Origin: Planctomycetota bacterium
GTDB taxonomy: Bacteria > Planctomycetota > UBA1135 > GCA-002686595
Assembly (NCBI GenBank): GCA_029259635.1
Contig: JAJDEU010000027.1
Location: 62,001 to 126,000 of the forward strand
Direction: 5' to 3'
DNA length: 64,000 nt
This document shows positions 42,860 to 52,862 of this stretch, piece by piece. Within the stretch, counting starts at the first letter, position 1. Every line of letters begins with the position of its first letter. The notes under the pieces were generated by a model. That model saw only the letters and a program-made list of their open reading frames with translations, was not told the DNA's origin and did no database searches. Both the position numbers and the translations under genes were made by a program.

Positions 42860-44101
42860 TCAACGACCGCCTGAGAGACCGGCGACGTACTGGGTCCACG
42901 CGCGCTCGAATTCATCCGGATCGCCTGCGACGCGCTTCTTGAAACTGGAGGAGGAGCTGCGGCCCAGGCGAGTCATTCGGACGTAGTCGAGGAAATCGCT
43001 GCGGTATCGACCGTTCTCGCCGTGCAGGCAGAAGTGCACCAGGCTGTAGGACTGCGCATAGCGGAGGTCGGCTCGTTTCGGAGTCCAAAAGTCCGAGTGG
43101 CTGAGCGCGAGGATGTTGTCGAGGCTCTCGGGGTCTTCAGCGCTCGCGTGTGCGTAGAGATGCGTGGTCGAGTGGCGGCCCGCTTCGAACTGCGCTCGTC
43201 CCGGATCGCCGACAGCGGAGAGCGACAGGTACACCGCCAAGCCTTCGTCGACCCAGGCGGGCGCATGCGAGCCGGAGTCGATCACGCCGTTCGGCCCGAC
43301 CTCGAGCAATTGATGCACGGCCTCGTGCAGCAGCGTCACGCGCGGTCGTCTTTGGGAGCCGTCGACTTTGACCGTTTGCGAGTCCGAGTCGTACCAACCG
43401 AGCCGACCGTCGCCAGGTTCGATGTAGGAGTTGGAGTCGCCGTACAGGTGAACGTCGAGCGGAGATTGGGCGATGCGCAGGTCGAGAGCGCTCCCGAGGA
43501 TTTTGTGAAAGAAGAGGAAGAAGCGCTCGAGATCGAGAGCCGCGTTGACCGCGTCCTCCAGCTTGAAATTAGTGCGGAGAGAATAGTGCGTCGTCTCGAA
43601 CTCCCAGGCCCGATTCCAATCGCGGCGAAGCTCGACCAGCTCGTGCCAGCGATGCCACCTGCCATCGAGCTGTCCCGTCCAGCTCTTCGAGCGCTTGCGA
43701 TGCCCGAGCCGTTCGTGGGCCGCTTCGTCTTCAGGATCGAGAAGCAAGATCTTGTAGTCGAAGAGGGATCCGAGGCCCGGCAGACCGCGCGCTTCACAGA
43801 GGCGCGCCACATCCGCGAGGTCGCGCGCGCTCTTCTTGGGAATCACGAGCGCGTGCTCAAAGATAAAAGCTTGGCTGCGTTCAAGGCTCTCGACGGTCTC
43901 GATCTCGTGCCGCCCGATTTCGACATTGCGCGAGCCCTTGCGCAGGACGACGCGCGCATCATCCTCAAACACGACGCGCCCGGACTCTTGCTCACCATCG
44001 ATGAGCCGGACGACATCCTCTTGGGCGGGCCCGGCGGTGGGGAGGCGGAGGCCCGGGAGGAGCAGGGAGGTCGCGAGGACAAGTGAGAGCGGAAAGTTCA
44101 C
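42860..44101 (-). CDS. Secreted zincin-like protein (DUF1570-type)
   Basis: 413 residues, GTG start. An N-terminal signal peptide (about residues 1-26) is followed by a small beta domain (VRLIDGEQESGRVVFEDDARVVL). The catalytic-like domain contains LLHEAVHQLLE near residue 255, an HExxH zinc motif, and APAWVDEGLAVYLS, the downstream Glu of gluzincins. This pattern is common in planctomycete DUF1570 proteins. Whether it is an active protease is not known. It lies upstream of the polytopic membrane protein in the same direction. Confidence 0.8.
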   Translation of the reverse strand: MNFPLSLVLATSLLLPGLRLPTAGPAQEDVVRLIDGEQESGRVVFEDDARVVLRKGSRNVEIGRHEIETVESLERSQAFIFEHALVIPKKSARDLADVARLCEARGLPGLGSLFDYKILLLDPEDEAAHERLGHRKRSKSWTGQLDGRWHRWHELVELRRDWNRAWEFETTHYSLRTNFKLEDAVNAALDLERFFLFFHKILGSALDLRIAQSPLDVHLYGDSNSYIEPGDGRLGWYDSDSQTVKVDGSQRRPRVTLLHEAVHQLLEVGPNGVIDSGSHAPAWVDEGLAVYLSLSAVGDPGRAQFEAGRHSTTHLYAHASAEDPESLDNILALSHSDFWTPKRADLRYAQSYSLVHFCLHGENGRYRSDFLDYVRMTRLGRSSSSSFKKRVAGDPDEFERAWTQYVAGLSGGR

Positions 44102-44280
44102 GAGGAGCTTGTAGCAAGCTCAGCGCGAGCGGCAACGGACAGGTCGGATCCAAGTGCCCAGAAGAGCCTTCCGGACCCCGCTAAAGCCTGAGCTCCGTCA
44201 CCCAGCTATTCGAGCTGTTTGGTTCAGAATGGGCCGTTTACGGCCGATAATTGAGCTGTACCAGGCAAAAATACGCAAAA

Positions 44281-44664
44281 ATGGAGACTCAATTACCGAT
44301 TCAGGCTCAGATTCGCCGGCACCTGCTGAGGCAGGCGATACCGCTTGTGCCGTCTTGGATCGTGTGCGCCTGGGTGCTGGCCTTCTCGTCGGGGATCTGG
44401 ATTCCCTATGAGGTCGTCGACGCCAACGGTTATCCGGAGACGATCCATCTGGCCTGGACCCTGATCGGCACCGTCGCCTTGGGGACCGTGATCTACGCGA
44501 TCTTGCCCTTCTTCGGCCCGTACCTGGCCTCCTATTCCAACACGATCTACGAGCCCTTCGTTCCTGGATCAGATGGCGCCGCTCGACCCTTGGTGAGCTT
44601 CTTGCGATTGTTACTCCTAGCGCTGCTCTACCTCATCGTCTTTCGAGTGGCTTTCTTGCGCTGA
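44281..44664 (+). CDS. Small membrane protein, hypothetical
   Basis: 127 residues from ATG 44281. A TTG ten codons upstream is possible. Three hydrophobic helices are visible: IPLVPSWIVCAWVLAF, LIGTVALGTVIYAIL and LLLLALLYLIVF. No family was recognised. The 179 bases before it and 190 bases after it show no other gene. Confidence 0.5.
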   Translation: METQLPIQAQIRRHLLRQAIPLVPSWIVCAWVLAFSSGIWIPYEVVDANGYPETIHLAWTLIGTVALGTVIYAILPFFGPYLASYSNTIYEPFVPGSDGAARPLVSFLRLLLLALLYLIVFRVAFLR

Positions 44665-44854
44665 CGGCTAGCCTCACACCGTCAAGTTTTGGGACTGTCT
44701 GGCCTCCGTGTGGAAAGTCCGGCGTAAGTTGAGGCTCACGCCAGTGAGGGATTCGATTGTAAGTTCGGAGGCCCTCGCCGAGCCCAGAGGCTGTTGAAAG
44801 CGAGTGCTCAGGCCGACTTCGGGAATCGGATTCAACACAGAAGCAAGACAGTTC

Positions 44855-45477
<623 letters not shown>

Positions 45478-45481
<4 letters not shown>

Positions 45482-45894
45482 GCACGCACGCCTTCCCCAA
45501 GCATCAGATCCCCTCCATCCGCCGCATGATGATGCCGCCGGACACCAACGCCCTCGGAACGATCTTCGGCGGGGTGATCCTGTCGGAGATCGACCTGGCG
45601 GCAGCGATCGAGGCTCACAAGCACCACCCCGGGCGGGTGGTCACGGTTGCCATGGACAAGGTGGACTTCAAAGAGCCCGTATGTGTAGGAGATCTAGTCT
45701 CTTTCTACACGTCAACGGAGCATGTCGGCCGCACATCCATGCGGGTGCTGGTGGATGTGTGGGCCCAGCGGAAATTTGGCTCCGACGAGTACACCGCGGT
45801 GACCGCTGCGAGCGTGACTTTGGTCGCCGTCGATGAGAACTCGAAGCCGACCCCCGTGATGCGCGCCTGCGATCGCTACGACTACGGCGATTGA
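45478..45894 (+). CDS. Acyl-CoA thioesterase, YciA/hotdog family
   Basis: 138 residues from ATG 45478, overlapping the hydrolase stop. It has the hotdog-fold pattern PPDTNALGTIFGGVILSEIDLAAAI with the asparagine and the catalytic Asp in the helix, then VTVAMDKVDFKEPVCVGDLV. It hydrolyses acyl-CoA, probably of broad chain length. It is too far from the assembly line to be taken as its missing thioesterase. Confidence 0.88.
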
Positions 45895-45907
45895 GCCGCC
45901 CTGGGTC

Positions 45908-46678
45908 CTACTGAGGATCGCCGAGGATTCGCTTCGCGGCCTCAACTGGGTCTTCACTGCCCGTTAACTGCCCGAATATGTGCTCGAGGGAGCCGTCGGA
46001 GCCCGACCGCTGACGCAGCTCCTCCATATCGCCTACCGCGATCAGCCGGCCGTTCAGGATGATCGCCATGCGATCACAGACCCGCTCGACGACGTCGAGG
46101 AGGTGGGAGGTGTAGAGCACGGCGCCGCCCCGGTCGGCCCAAGCGCGCAGGATCTCCTTGACCGTCGCGGCGGTCGGCGCGTCCAGCCCCGTCAGGGGTT
46201 CGTCGAGGACAAGCAGTCGCGGGGACGGAAGCAGCGCGCAGGCCAGAGCGGTCTTTTGACGCATGCCGTGGGAGAACCCACCGATCGGATCGTCGCCACG
46301 GTCGGCGAGACCAAAGGCTTCGAGGAGACGGTCGGACTCTCGGGTCAGTCGGTCCGCCTCGACTCCGTGCAATCGGCCGACCAGGTGCAGATGCTGGCGC
46401 GGAGTCAGGTTGGCGTAGAGAGGAGCGCCATCGGGCACATAGCCGAGCAGCTTCCGGGCCTCGATCGGGTCGGTGTCGAGCCGAATGCCCCCGATTTCGG
46501 AGTGGCCCGAGTCGGGCTCGAGCAGACCGCAGAGTATTCGCACCGCCGTCGTCTTCCCCGCGCCGTTCGGCCCGAGCAGGCCGAAGACCTCGCCCTCTGC
46601 GATCTCGATCTCGAACTCGGAGAGCGCCTCCACCTCCCCATAGGACTTGGAGACAGCGCTCAGTCGGGCGAGGGTCAT
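45908..46678 (-). CDS. ABC transporter ATP-binding protein
   Basis: 256 residues with a full nucleotide-binding domain: Walker A GPNGAGKTT, signature FSHGMRQK (a variant of LSGGQ seen in ABC-2 exporters), Walker B LLVLDEPLTGLD and the H-loop TSH. It is of the CcmA/DrrA exporter class. No permease is adjacent; the polytopic protein at 41389 is the nearest candidate. The following gene in the same direction starts upstream at 47396. Confidence 0.9.
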   Translation of the reverse strand: MTLARLSAVSKSYGEVEALSEFEIEIAEGEVFGLLGPNGAGKTTAVRILCGLLEPDSGHSEIGGIRLDTDPIEARKLLGYVPDGAPLYANLTPRQHLHLVGRLHGVEADRLTRESDRLLEAFGLADRGDDPIGGFSHGMRQKTALACALLPSPRLLVLDEPLTGLDAPTAATVKEILRAWADRGGAVLYTSHLLDVVERVCDRMAIILNGRLIAVGDMEELRQRSGSDGSLEHIFGQLTGSEDPVEAAKRILGDPQ

Positions 46679-46694
46679 GCCGCCTGGAGTGCGT

Positions 46695-47396
46695 CTAATC
46701 GACGACTTGGCAGGTGATTCCGCGCTCGTTGATTTCCAGAGCGAGCTTCTCCAGTCGAGGCTTGGTCAACGCCTTCACCTTGGTGGACGCGTCGGCCTTG
46801 GAGACCGTGAAGATGTCCACAGAGGCCGGCTTGATCTCGGCGACCTGCTTCAACCAAGATTTAAGCTCGGCATCGGTCGAGTTATCGGTGGCTCCCTTAA
46901 CAAAGCAGGTGTGAAGCATCAGGCGCTCCATCTCCAGCTTGTTCAGACCTTCGATGACCTTCTTGAACTCCGAGCCCTTCTCGCCGCTCAAGCTCTTGAA
47001 CGTCTTCTGGTTGCCCGCGTCCAGACGCATGGACGGCTTGTGATAGGCCGTCAGCGCGATGCGCACATCCGTTTGGTCGAGCTGGCAGCCGTTGGAGAGC
47101 AGAGTCAGCTTGGCGCGCGGAAACCACTTGTTCGAAAGTTCCCGTAAGTTCTCACTAATTGCACGGAAATCGGGGTGCAAAGTGGGGTCGATCTTGCCGT
47201 GAACGACGATGTGCTTCAGTTTCTCGCCGGCTTTGGAGAGCTCGATCATGCGCCGAGCAGCGGTCGTGACGACGACGGCTTGGCTGGGGAAGGTGTTCTT
47301 CTTGTGAGTCGAGCTGGTGGGCTCGATGAGAAGGGACATTCCGAGGTGGCCGCAGCGCTCGGGGCCGCGGACGAGCTCGTCGTGGGTGGACAACAT
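46695..47396 (-). CDS. Radical-SAM homologue lacking the cluster cysteines
   Basis: 233 residues from ATG 47396. The layout follows small radical SAM proteins: LVRGPERCGHLGMSLLIEP matches the usual GPVPSRRLGRSLGxxP start, VVHGKIDPTLHPDF matches the GEPTLHPDF box, LLSNGC matches TNG, and LDAGNQKTFKSL matches the SLD...F segment. However, the CxxxCxxC that binds the iron-sulfur cluster is replaced by SSTHKKNTFPS. It cannot bind the usual cluster and is probably a pseudoenzyme or an enzyme with a new role. It is otherwise intact, without frameshift. Confidence 0.68.
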   Translation of the reverse strand: MLSTHDELVRGPERCGHLGMSLLIEPTSSTHKKNTFPSQAVVVTTAARRMIELSKAGEKLKHIVVHGKIDPTLHPDFRAISENLRELSNKWFPRAKLTLLSNGCQLDQTDVRIALTAYHKPSMRLDAGNQKTFKSLSGEKGSEFKKVIEGLNKLEMERLMLHTCFVKGATDNSTDAELKSWLKQVAEIKPASVDIFTVSKADASTKVKALTKPRLEKLALEINERGITCQVVD

Positions 47397-47589
47397 GGAT
47401 CGGGTACTGAGTGGGGCTCCTCGCACAATCACGAGAAGCTTCTGGAGCGATGATCTGGGTCGATGCCCAGCGATAACCGAGTGCCGGGCTCTTCGCGGGG
47501 GCGGTCCCGAATTCTCCCAAAGGAGACTCCCAAGGGAGTAGGGACTCGCTCGACGCGGGCCAGCAAATGAAGCGGCTTATAATAGTGAC

Positions 47590-48063
47590 TCAGTTCGATC
47601 TTCCCAGCCCTGAGTCTAGATCCTCCGAAGACGGAGGGTCGGGGGGGCCGATGCTCGGCTCACCTGGCCAGAGCCCAGAGAGCGTCAGAAAACAGGCGAG
47701 TGTGGATCTCCAGGGGTGTTCCGCCGCCTTTCTGATCCAGCGGAGGACAGACGGTTCATCGGTTTCCGGTGGCCACCAGCTCTCGAGAAGCACGAGCAGG
47801 AGGCAGAAAAGCAGGGCGAGAATTAGGGGGATTCTGTGGTTGAGCGAGCCTTCCGAGCGTGGCTGGGCGGGCGAAGGAAGGTGGAGCGAATGGCGGGTCA
47901 CGTCCAGGGGACCGAACGAAAACGCGGTTGGTTTCAGGTCCTCGCGGAATTGAGCGATCCGGTGTTCAAGAGCGGGACGGGAGAGCGGCGGGAGCGGAAC
48001 GGAAGCGGGGATTGGACGGGAGTTTTCGTCTTCTTCCGAGACCTCGCTACGCGACCTTGACAT
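47590..48063 (-). CDS. Hypothetical single-pass membrane protein
   Basis: 157 residues from ATG 48063. A proline-rich, basic N-terminal half is followed by one hydrophobic helix (PLILALLFCLLLVLLESWW) and a proline/acidic C-terminus. No family was recognised. It lies upstream of and divergent from the nuo operon. The frame is open and the helix convincing, but the gene could be spurious. Confidence 0.4.
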   Translation of the reverse strand: MSRSRSEVSEEDENSRPIPASVPLPPLSRPALEHRIAQFREDLKPTAFSFGPLDVTRHSLHLPSPAQPRSEGSLNHRIPLILALLFCLLLVLLESWWPPETDEPSVLRWIRKAAEHPWRSTLACFLTLSGLWPGEPSIGPPDPPSSEDLDSGLGRSN

Positions 48064-48275
48064 GTCTCGCGCACCGACCCTACGCTCCCTCCCAATTCTC
48101 CCGGCGGGGAAGAGACTGTGAGCTGATGCGGGGTGGGTCCGGCGCTGTCCGAAGGGGCGCGCGAGGGCTTGATCCACAGGCTTTCAGCGGGTGATGGAAC
48201 CCGAACTCCGGCCGGAGAAACCCCGCACCGCGCTCCTCCGCCGGGCAGCTCGGACGGACCCTCCCTAAGCACTTC

Positions 48276-48812
48276 ATGTACTTCGACTACCTAACAGTTC
48301 TGATCTTTGCATCAGTGGGTCTGGTGTTCGTCTTTGCGAACCTGATCATCGCTTCGGTGCTCAGGCCCAAGCGAACGGTTACGGAAGGTCTCGAAATCTA
48401 TGAGTGCGGCGAAGAGACGATCGGCGAAGCCTGGGTTCGATTCGACATCCGCTACTACACCGTCGCGCTGGTCTACGTGATCTTCGCGGTCGAGATCGCG
48501 TTCCTGTTTCCCTGGGCGATCGTCTTGCGCGAGTCGCTCCTCGGAGAAGGTGCAGCGGCTGGTCTAGGCATCGGCGTCTTCGCGTTGGTCGAGGGTTTTG
48601 TGTTCATCGCGATTCTGTTTCTCGGGCTGGCCTATGTTTGGGTCAAGGGCGACCTCGACTGGGTCCTGACCTACAGCGCACCCGCTTATCAACCGCCGAC
48701 CTCGCGCATGCGAGCGATCCCCACTGTTGACACATTGGAAGGCGACTCCGAGGACGACTCGGAAGATGCCGCCGAAGACACGTCCACTGACGAGAGTGAA
48801 GACGCCGCTTAG
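48276..48812 (+). CDS. nuoA: NADH-quinone oxidoreductase subunit A
   Basis: 178 residues. The three helices and the conserved [20 protein letters not shown] segment are clear. The C-terminus is unusual: about 30 acidic and serine residues ([20 protein letters not shown]) extend beyond the normal end, making the protein longer than usual. It is a membrane subunit of complex I and first gene of an 11-gene operon. The 212 bases upstream must hold the operon promoter; no terminator or motif stands out there. Confidence 0.95.
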   Translation: MYFDYLTVLIFASVGLVFVFANLIIASVLRPKRTVTEGLEIYECGEETIGEAWVRFDIRYYTVALVYVIFAVEIAFLFPWAIVLRESLLGEGAAAGLGIGVFALVEGFVFIAILFLGLAYVWVKGDLDWVLTYSAPAYQPPTSRMRAIPTVDTLEGDSEDDSEDAAEDTSTDESEDAA

Positions 48813-48835
48813 CGGCTAGATCAAGGTCCAACGAA

Positions 48836-49336
48836 ATGGGATTCCTCGAGAATCAGCTCGAAGAGAACTTACTCACGACCAAGGTCGACTGGATGATCAA
48901 CTGGTGCCGGTTGATGAGCATCTGGCCGATGACCTTTGGGCTCGCCTGCTGCGCTATCGAGATGATGGCGGTCGGAGCTGCGCACCACGACATCGATCGC
49001 TTTGGCGCCGGTGCGTTCCGCGCAACGCCGCGTCAGGCTGACTTGATGATCGTGGCCGGTACGGTGAACTTCAAGATGGCCGAGCGCATCAAGCGCCTCT
49101 ACGACCAGATGCCCTCGCCGAAGTACGTGATCGCCATGGGCGCATGCGCGACCGGTGGCGGCCCCTACTACAAGTACGGCTACACGGTGGTGAAAGGCGT
49201 CGATCGCGTTGTTCCCGTGGACGTCTACATCGCGGGCTGCCCGCCGCGCCCGGAGGCTCTGCTCGAAGGCTTGATGAAGCTTCAGGACAAGATCCGCCGC
49301 TCTCCCGTCATCCGCAAGCCCGCTCGGACCGCTTAA
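48836..49336 (+). CDS. nuoB: NADH-quinone oxidoreductase subunit B
   Basis: 166 residues. It binds cluster N2 at the quinone site, with the tandem cysteines of [11 protein letters not shown] and the later cysteines in GACATGGG and AGCPPRPEA all present. Spacing from nuoA is 23 bases, and the stop overlaps the nuoC ATG by one base. Confidence 0.97.
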   Translation: MGFLENQLEENLLTTKVDWMINWCRLMSIWPMTFGLACCAIEMMAVGAAHHDIDRFGAGAFRATPRQADLMIVAGTVNFKMAERIKRLYDQMPSPKYVIAMGACATGGGPYYKYGYTVVKGVDRVVPVDVYIAGCPPRPEALLEGLMKLQDKIRRSPVIRKPARTA

Positions 49337-49854
49337 TGGACTTCACAGGTATCTGCGATCGACTCAAGGCGATCGGCGCTCCGGGCATCCTCGGAGTCGA
49401 CGAGCCCCGTGAGAAGAATCCCGAGGACAAGAAGGACCTGGGGCGCGCTGGCGATTCCTTCGTGCTCGTGGACCCGGAAGAGCTCGAGGGCTTCTTGCGG
49501 TTCTGTCGCGACGACACCGAGCTCCAGTTCGAGCTCCTGTGCGATCTGACCGCGACGGACCCGGGCAACGACGACGAAGAGCTTTGGCTCAACTACAACC
49601 TGCTCTCGATCGCTCACAAGCATCGGCTCGCGGTGAAGGCGAAGATCTCGAAAGAGAACTCGAACGCACCCAGTGTTGCCGACGTCTATCGCGCCGCTCA
49701 ATGGCATGAGCGCGAAGCCGCCGAGATGTTTGGCATCACGTACCGAAACCATCCGGATCCGCGCCACATCCTGCTGCCCGACGATTGGATCGGGTACCCG
49801 CTGCGCAAGGATTACGAGTATCCGAAGGAGTACCGCGGGATTTCCTGCGAGTAG
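49336..49854 (+). CDS. nuoC: NADH-quinone oxidoreductase subunit C
   Basis: 172 residues from ATG 49336; the longer open frame reaches back into nuoB. The family signature EREAAEMFGITYRNHPDPRHILLP and the closing GYPLRKDYEYP are present. It is separate from NuoD, not fused. The N-terminal third carries an extra acidic, lysine-rich stretch (EPREKNPEDKKDLG). Confidence 0.95.
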   Translation: MDFTGICDRLKAIGAPGILGVDEPREKNPEDKKDLGRAGDSFVLVDPEELEGFLRFCRDDTELQFELLCDLTATDPGNDDEELWLNYNLLSIAHKHRLAVKAKISKENSNAPSVADVYRAAQWHEREAAEMFGITYRNHPDPRHILLPDDWIGYPLRKDYEYPKEYRGISCE

Positions 49855-49868
49855 GGCGAAGCGCGCAT

Positions 49869-51074
49869 ATGGATCAGGAGAGAACAGCAACGGTGACGGA
49901 GCCCAAAGAGAGCGCCGTTCTGCCCGACGGAAGCAAAGAGTTCGTGGTCGATGTCCACACGGAGGACATGGAGCTGAACATGGGACCGCAGCACCCCGCC
50001 ACGCACGGCGTGATGCGGATTCTGCTGCGCGTGGATGGCGAGCTGGTGACCGGAGCACAGCCGCACCTCGGCTACCTGCACCGCTGCGCCGAGAAGATCG
50101 GCGAGAACGTCGAGTGGCTGCAGTACCTGCCCTACACCGACCGCTACGACTACCTCGCGGCGATGAACAACAACCTCGGCTATTCGATGGCCGTGGAGAA
50201 GCTGCTCGGGATTGAGATTCCGCGGCGAGCCGAGATGCTGCGCATCATCTGCGCCGAGCTGAACCGCATCGGCTCGCACTTGATCGCCTTCGGCACCTAC
50301 GGCCTCGACCTCGGCGCGTTCACGCCCTTCCTGTACACCTTCCGCGAGCGCGAGTGGATGATGTCGCTGTTCGAGAAGATCTGCGGTGCGCGGCTGACCT
50401 ACAGCTACATTCGCATCGGCGGCGTCTTCAACGACACGCCTCCCGGCTGGCTCGGCGAGGTCTCGCGCTTCTGCGACACCTTCCTCGTGAAGTGGCAGGA
50501 GTACTACGACCTGGTCGTTGAGAACCAGATCTTCATCGGGCGGACAGCGGATGTCGGCGTGATCCCGCGCGAGATGGCGATGGACTTCGGGCTGACCGGG
50601 CCGATGCTGCGCGGATCGGGCATCGACTTCGACCTGCGGCGCGACATGCCGTACTCGCTGTACGGCGAGGTCGACAAGGCGGGAGCGCTCAACATTCCCG
50701 TGGCGCGCGGCGAGAAGGGTTCGCTCGGCGACTGCTGGGATCGCGTCTGGGTCCGCACGATGGAGATGAAGGAGTCGATCGAGATCGTTCGCTGGTGCCT
50801 CGACAATATCGAAGCGGGACCGGTGATCGGCGAATTGCCGAAGACGTTGCGCGTGCCCGCCGGTGAAGCCTATGTCGGCATCGAGAACCCGCGTGGCGAG
50901 CTCGGCCACTACGTGGTTTCGGATGGCGGCAAGGTCGCCGTGCGCTGTCGCGTGCGCGGCCCGTCCTTCTGCAATCTGCCCGTGCTCGAAGAGATCATGC
51001 TCGGAACACTCTTGGCGGATTCCGTCGCCATCATCGGTTCGACCGACGTCGTCGTCGGGGAGACGGATCGCTAG
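49869..51074 (+). CDS. nuoD: NADH-quinone oxidoreductase subunit D
   Basis: 401 residues from ATG 49869. MELNMGPQHPATHGVMR near the N-terminus and the closing FCNLPVLEEIMLGTLLADSVAIIGSTDVVVGETDR are the family hallmarks of the 49-kDa quinone-binding subunit. The next gene starts directly after its stop. Confidence 0.97.
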   Translation: MDQERTATVTEPKESAVLPDGSKEFVVDVHTEDMELNMGPQHPATHGVMRILLRVDGELVTGAQPHLGYLHRCAEKIGENVEWLQYLPYTDRYDYLAAMNNNLGYSMAVEKLLGIEIPRRAEMLRIICAELNRIGSHLIAFGTYGLDLGAFTPFLYTFREREWMMSLFEKICGARLTYSYIRIGGVFNDTPPGWLGEVSRFCDTFLVKWQEYYDLVVENQIFIGRTADVGVIPREMAMDFGLTGPMLRGSGIDFDLRRDMPYSLYGEVDKAGALNIPVARGEKGSLGDCWDRVWVRTMEMKESIEIVRWCLDNIEAGPVIGELPKTLRVPAGEAYVGIENPRGELGHYVVSDGGKVAVRCRVRGPSFCNLPVLEEIMLGTLLADSVAIIGSTDVVVGETDR

Positions 51075-52298
51075 ATGAGTCTTTCTACACTGGCACTGCC
51101 GCTCTCTCTGCTGACGGATCCGGCCCTCAAGCTGGCGGAATCCGAGACGCCTGAGGTTGCCGAGGCCGCAGCGGAGATGGGTGAGCTGACGAGCGGCACG
51201 AACCTGATCAACGAGCTGCTCATGCTCGCGCCGATTCCGGACTTCGTTCCGGGCTGGGCGATTCCGTTGACCGCGATCATGATCGGCGTCGCCATCGTCA
51301 TGGGAGTGGTCTCCCTGAACGCGATGGCCGGCACTTGGCTCGAGCGCAAGGTCTCCGGCCACATCCAGTGCCGCTACGGCCCGATGCGCGCCGGCTGGCA
51401 CGGCTTCCTTCAGCCGCTCGCCGACGGCATCAAGCTGATGCTGAAGGAGGACATGATCCCGATCGGCTCGGATCGAGTGCTCTTCGTCATGGCGCCGGCT
51501 CTCGTTCTGGCCAGCGTGCTCGGCGCACTGGCGGTCATGCCGCTGTCGCCCGACTTCTTCTTCGCCGACGCGCCGATGGGACTCTTCCTGATCCTCGCGC
51601 TGACCTCGACCACCACCATCGGTGTGATCATGGCGGGCTGGGCGTCGAACTCGAAGTGGTCGGTCTACGGCGCTATGCGCGAGGCCGCGCAGGTCGTCGC
51701 CTACGAGGTGCCGCTCGGTATCAGTCTGCTCGTGCCGCTGATTGTCGCAGGTACCTTTAGCCTCACCGAAGTCAGTGAGATGCAGAGCGGCATGTTCGGC
51801 ATCGGCGGATGGTTGATCTTCAAGAATCCGTTCATGTTCCCGGCGCTGATTCTGTTCTTCATCGCCGTGCTCGCGGAATCCAAACGCGCGCCCTTCGACC
51901 TGCCCGAGTCCGAGTCCGAGCTCGTCTCCGGATTCCTGACCGAGTACTCCGGCATCCGCTGGTCCTTCTTCTTCATGGAGGAGTACGCGGCCATGTTCCT
52001 CTACTGCGTCGTCACGGCCTTCTTCTTCCTGGGCGGCTTCAACAGCCCGCTCACTTGGTTGTTTGAAGACGGCGGCCTTCTTCCGAACGTGATTCTCTGG
52101 AACGTCGCGGCTTTCTTCACGATCGTTGTGAAGGGCTACATCGGCTTGTTCGTGATGATGTGGGTGCGCTGGACTCTGCCGCGCCTGCGCATCGATCAAG
52201 TCATGACGATGGGATACAAGTACCTGACTCCAATCTCGCTCGTGTGCGTGCTCGGTGCGGGCATTTGGGAATGGGGCAAGGCCGCTCTTCTCGGCTAA
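51075..52298 (+). CDS. nuoH: NADH-quinone oxidoreductase subunit H
   Basis: 407 residues, about eight helices. ERKVSGHIQCRYGPMRAGWHGFLQPLADG and APFDLPESESELVSGFLTEYSG are the conserved quinone-chamber loops. An N-terminal extension of about 45 residues before the first helix is longer than usual. It follows nuoD without a gap. Confidence 0.96.
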   Translation: MSLSTLALPLSLLTDPALKLAESETPEVAEAAAEMGELTSGTNLINELLMLAPIPDFVPGWAIPLTAIMIGVAIVMGVVSLNAMAGTWLERKVSGHIQCRYGPMRAGWHGFLQPLADGIKLMLKEDMIPIGSDRVLFVMAPALVLASVLGALAVMPLSPDFFFADAPMGLFLILALTSTTTIGVIMAGWASNSKWSVYGAMREAAQVVAYEVPLGISLLVPLIVAGTFSLTEVSEMQSGMFGIGGWLIFKNPFMFPALILFFIAVLAESKRAPFDLPESESELVSGFLTEYSGIRWSFFFMEEYAAMFLYCVVTAFFFLGGFNSPLTWLFEDGGLLPNVILWNVAAFFTIVVKGYIGLFVMMWVRWTLPRLRIDQVMTMGYKYLTPISLVCVLGAGIWEWGKAALLG

Positions 52299-52310
52299 CG
52301 AACTACGACT

Positions 52311-52850
52311 ATGGTCACCGTCTCCAAATACTTCGAGAACGTCTGGAAGAGCATGTATTCGACCTGTGTCGGTATGCGCATCACTTGGCGTTACTTGCTC
52401 CAAAAGCCCATTACCGTCCAGTATCCGGACGAGCGCATGCCGATTCCGAATCGGTATCGCGGCATTCACTATCTCGAGCAAGAGAAGTGCATCAATTGCC
52501 TCGCGTGCGCTCGCGCTTGTCCGATCGATTGCATCGAGATGGACGCGGTGCGGCACGGCAAAGAGCTCGAGTGGATCTCGTTCACGCTCGACTATCAGAA
52601 GTGCATGTTCTGCGAGCTGTGCGTCTACCCGTGCCCGAAGGATTGCATCCACATGGGGACGGAGTTCGCGTTCGTCAGCGAAGACCGCAGTGAGTTCGTT
52701 CACGACCTGCTCTCGTACAAGGGCATGTCGCGCGATGCGCGCACGCGCATGATCGAGGCGGATAAGAAGAAGGCTGAGAAAGCTGCCGCGAAGGCCGCGA
52801 AAGCGGCCGAGAAAGCCGCGGAAGACGCGAAGGGCGGCGACGCGAACTAG
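52311..52850 (+). CDS. nuoI: NADH-quinone oxidoreductase subunit I
   Basis: 179 residues. Two 4Fe-4S sites, CINCLACARACPIDC and CMFCELCVYPCPKDC, carry clusters N6a and N6b. The C-terminus is an Ala/Lys-rich helix-like tail (KKKAEKAAAKAAKAAEKAAE) that is not typical. It is located between nuoH and nuoJ. Confidence 0.96.
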   Translation: MVTVSKYFENVWKSMYSTCVGMRITWRYLLQKPITVQYPDERMPIPNRYRGIHYLEQEKCINCLACARACPIDCIEMDAVRHGKELEWISFTLDYQKCMFCELCVYPCPKDCIHMGTEFAFVSEDRSEFVHDLLSYKGMSRDARTRMIEADKKKAEKAAAKAAKAAEKAAEDAKGGDAN

Positions 52851-52862
52851 CGCGGGCTCGGT

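Noticed and set aside
49812-52703. Very long open frame on the minus strand across nuoD-nuoI
   Set aside because: It is the GC-driven shadow of well-conserved nuo genes; the translation is low-complexity, rich in His, Arg, Asp and Glu, with no family features. The same holds for long minus-strand frames over nuoL, nuoM and nuoN.
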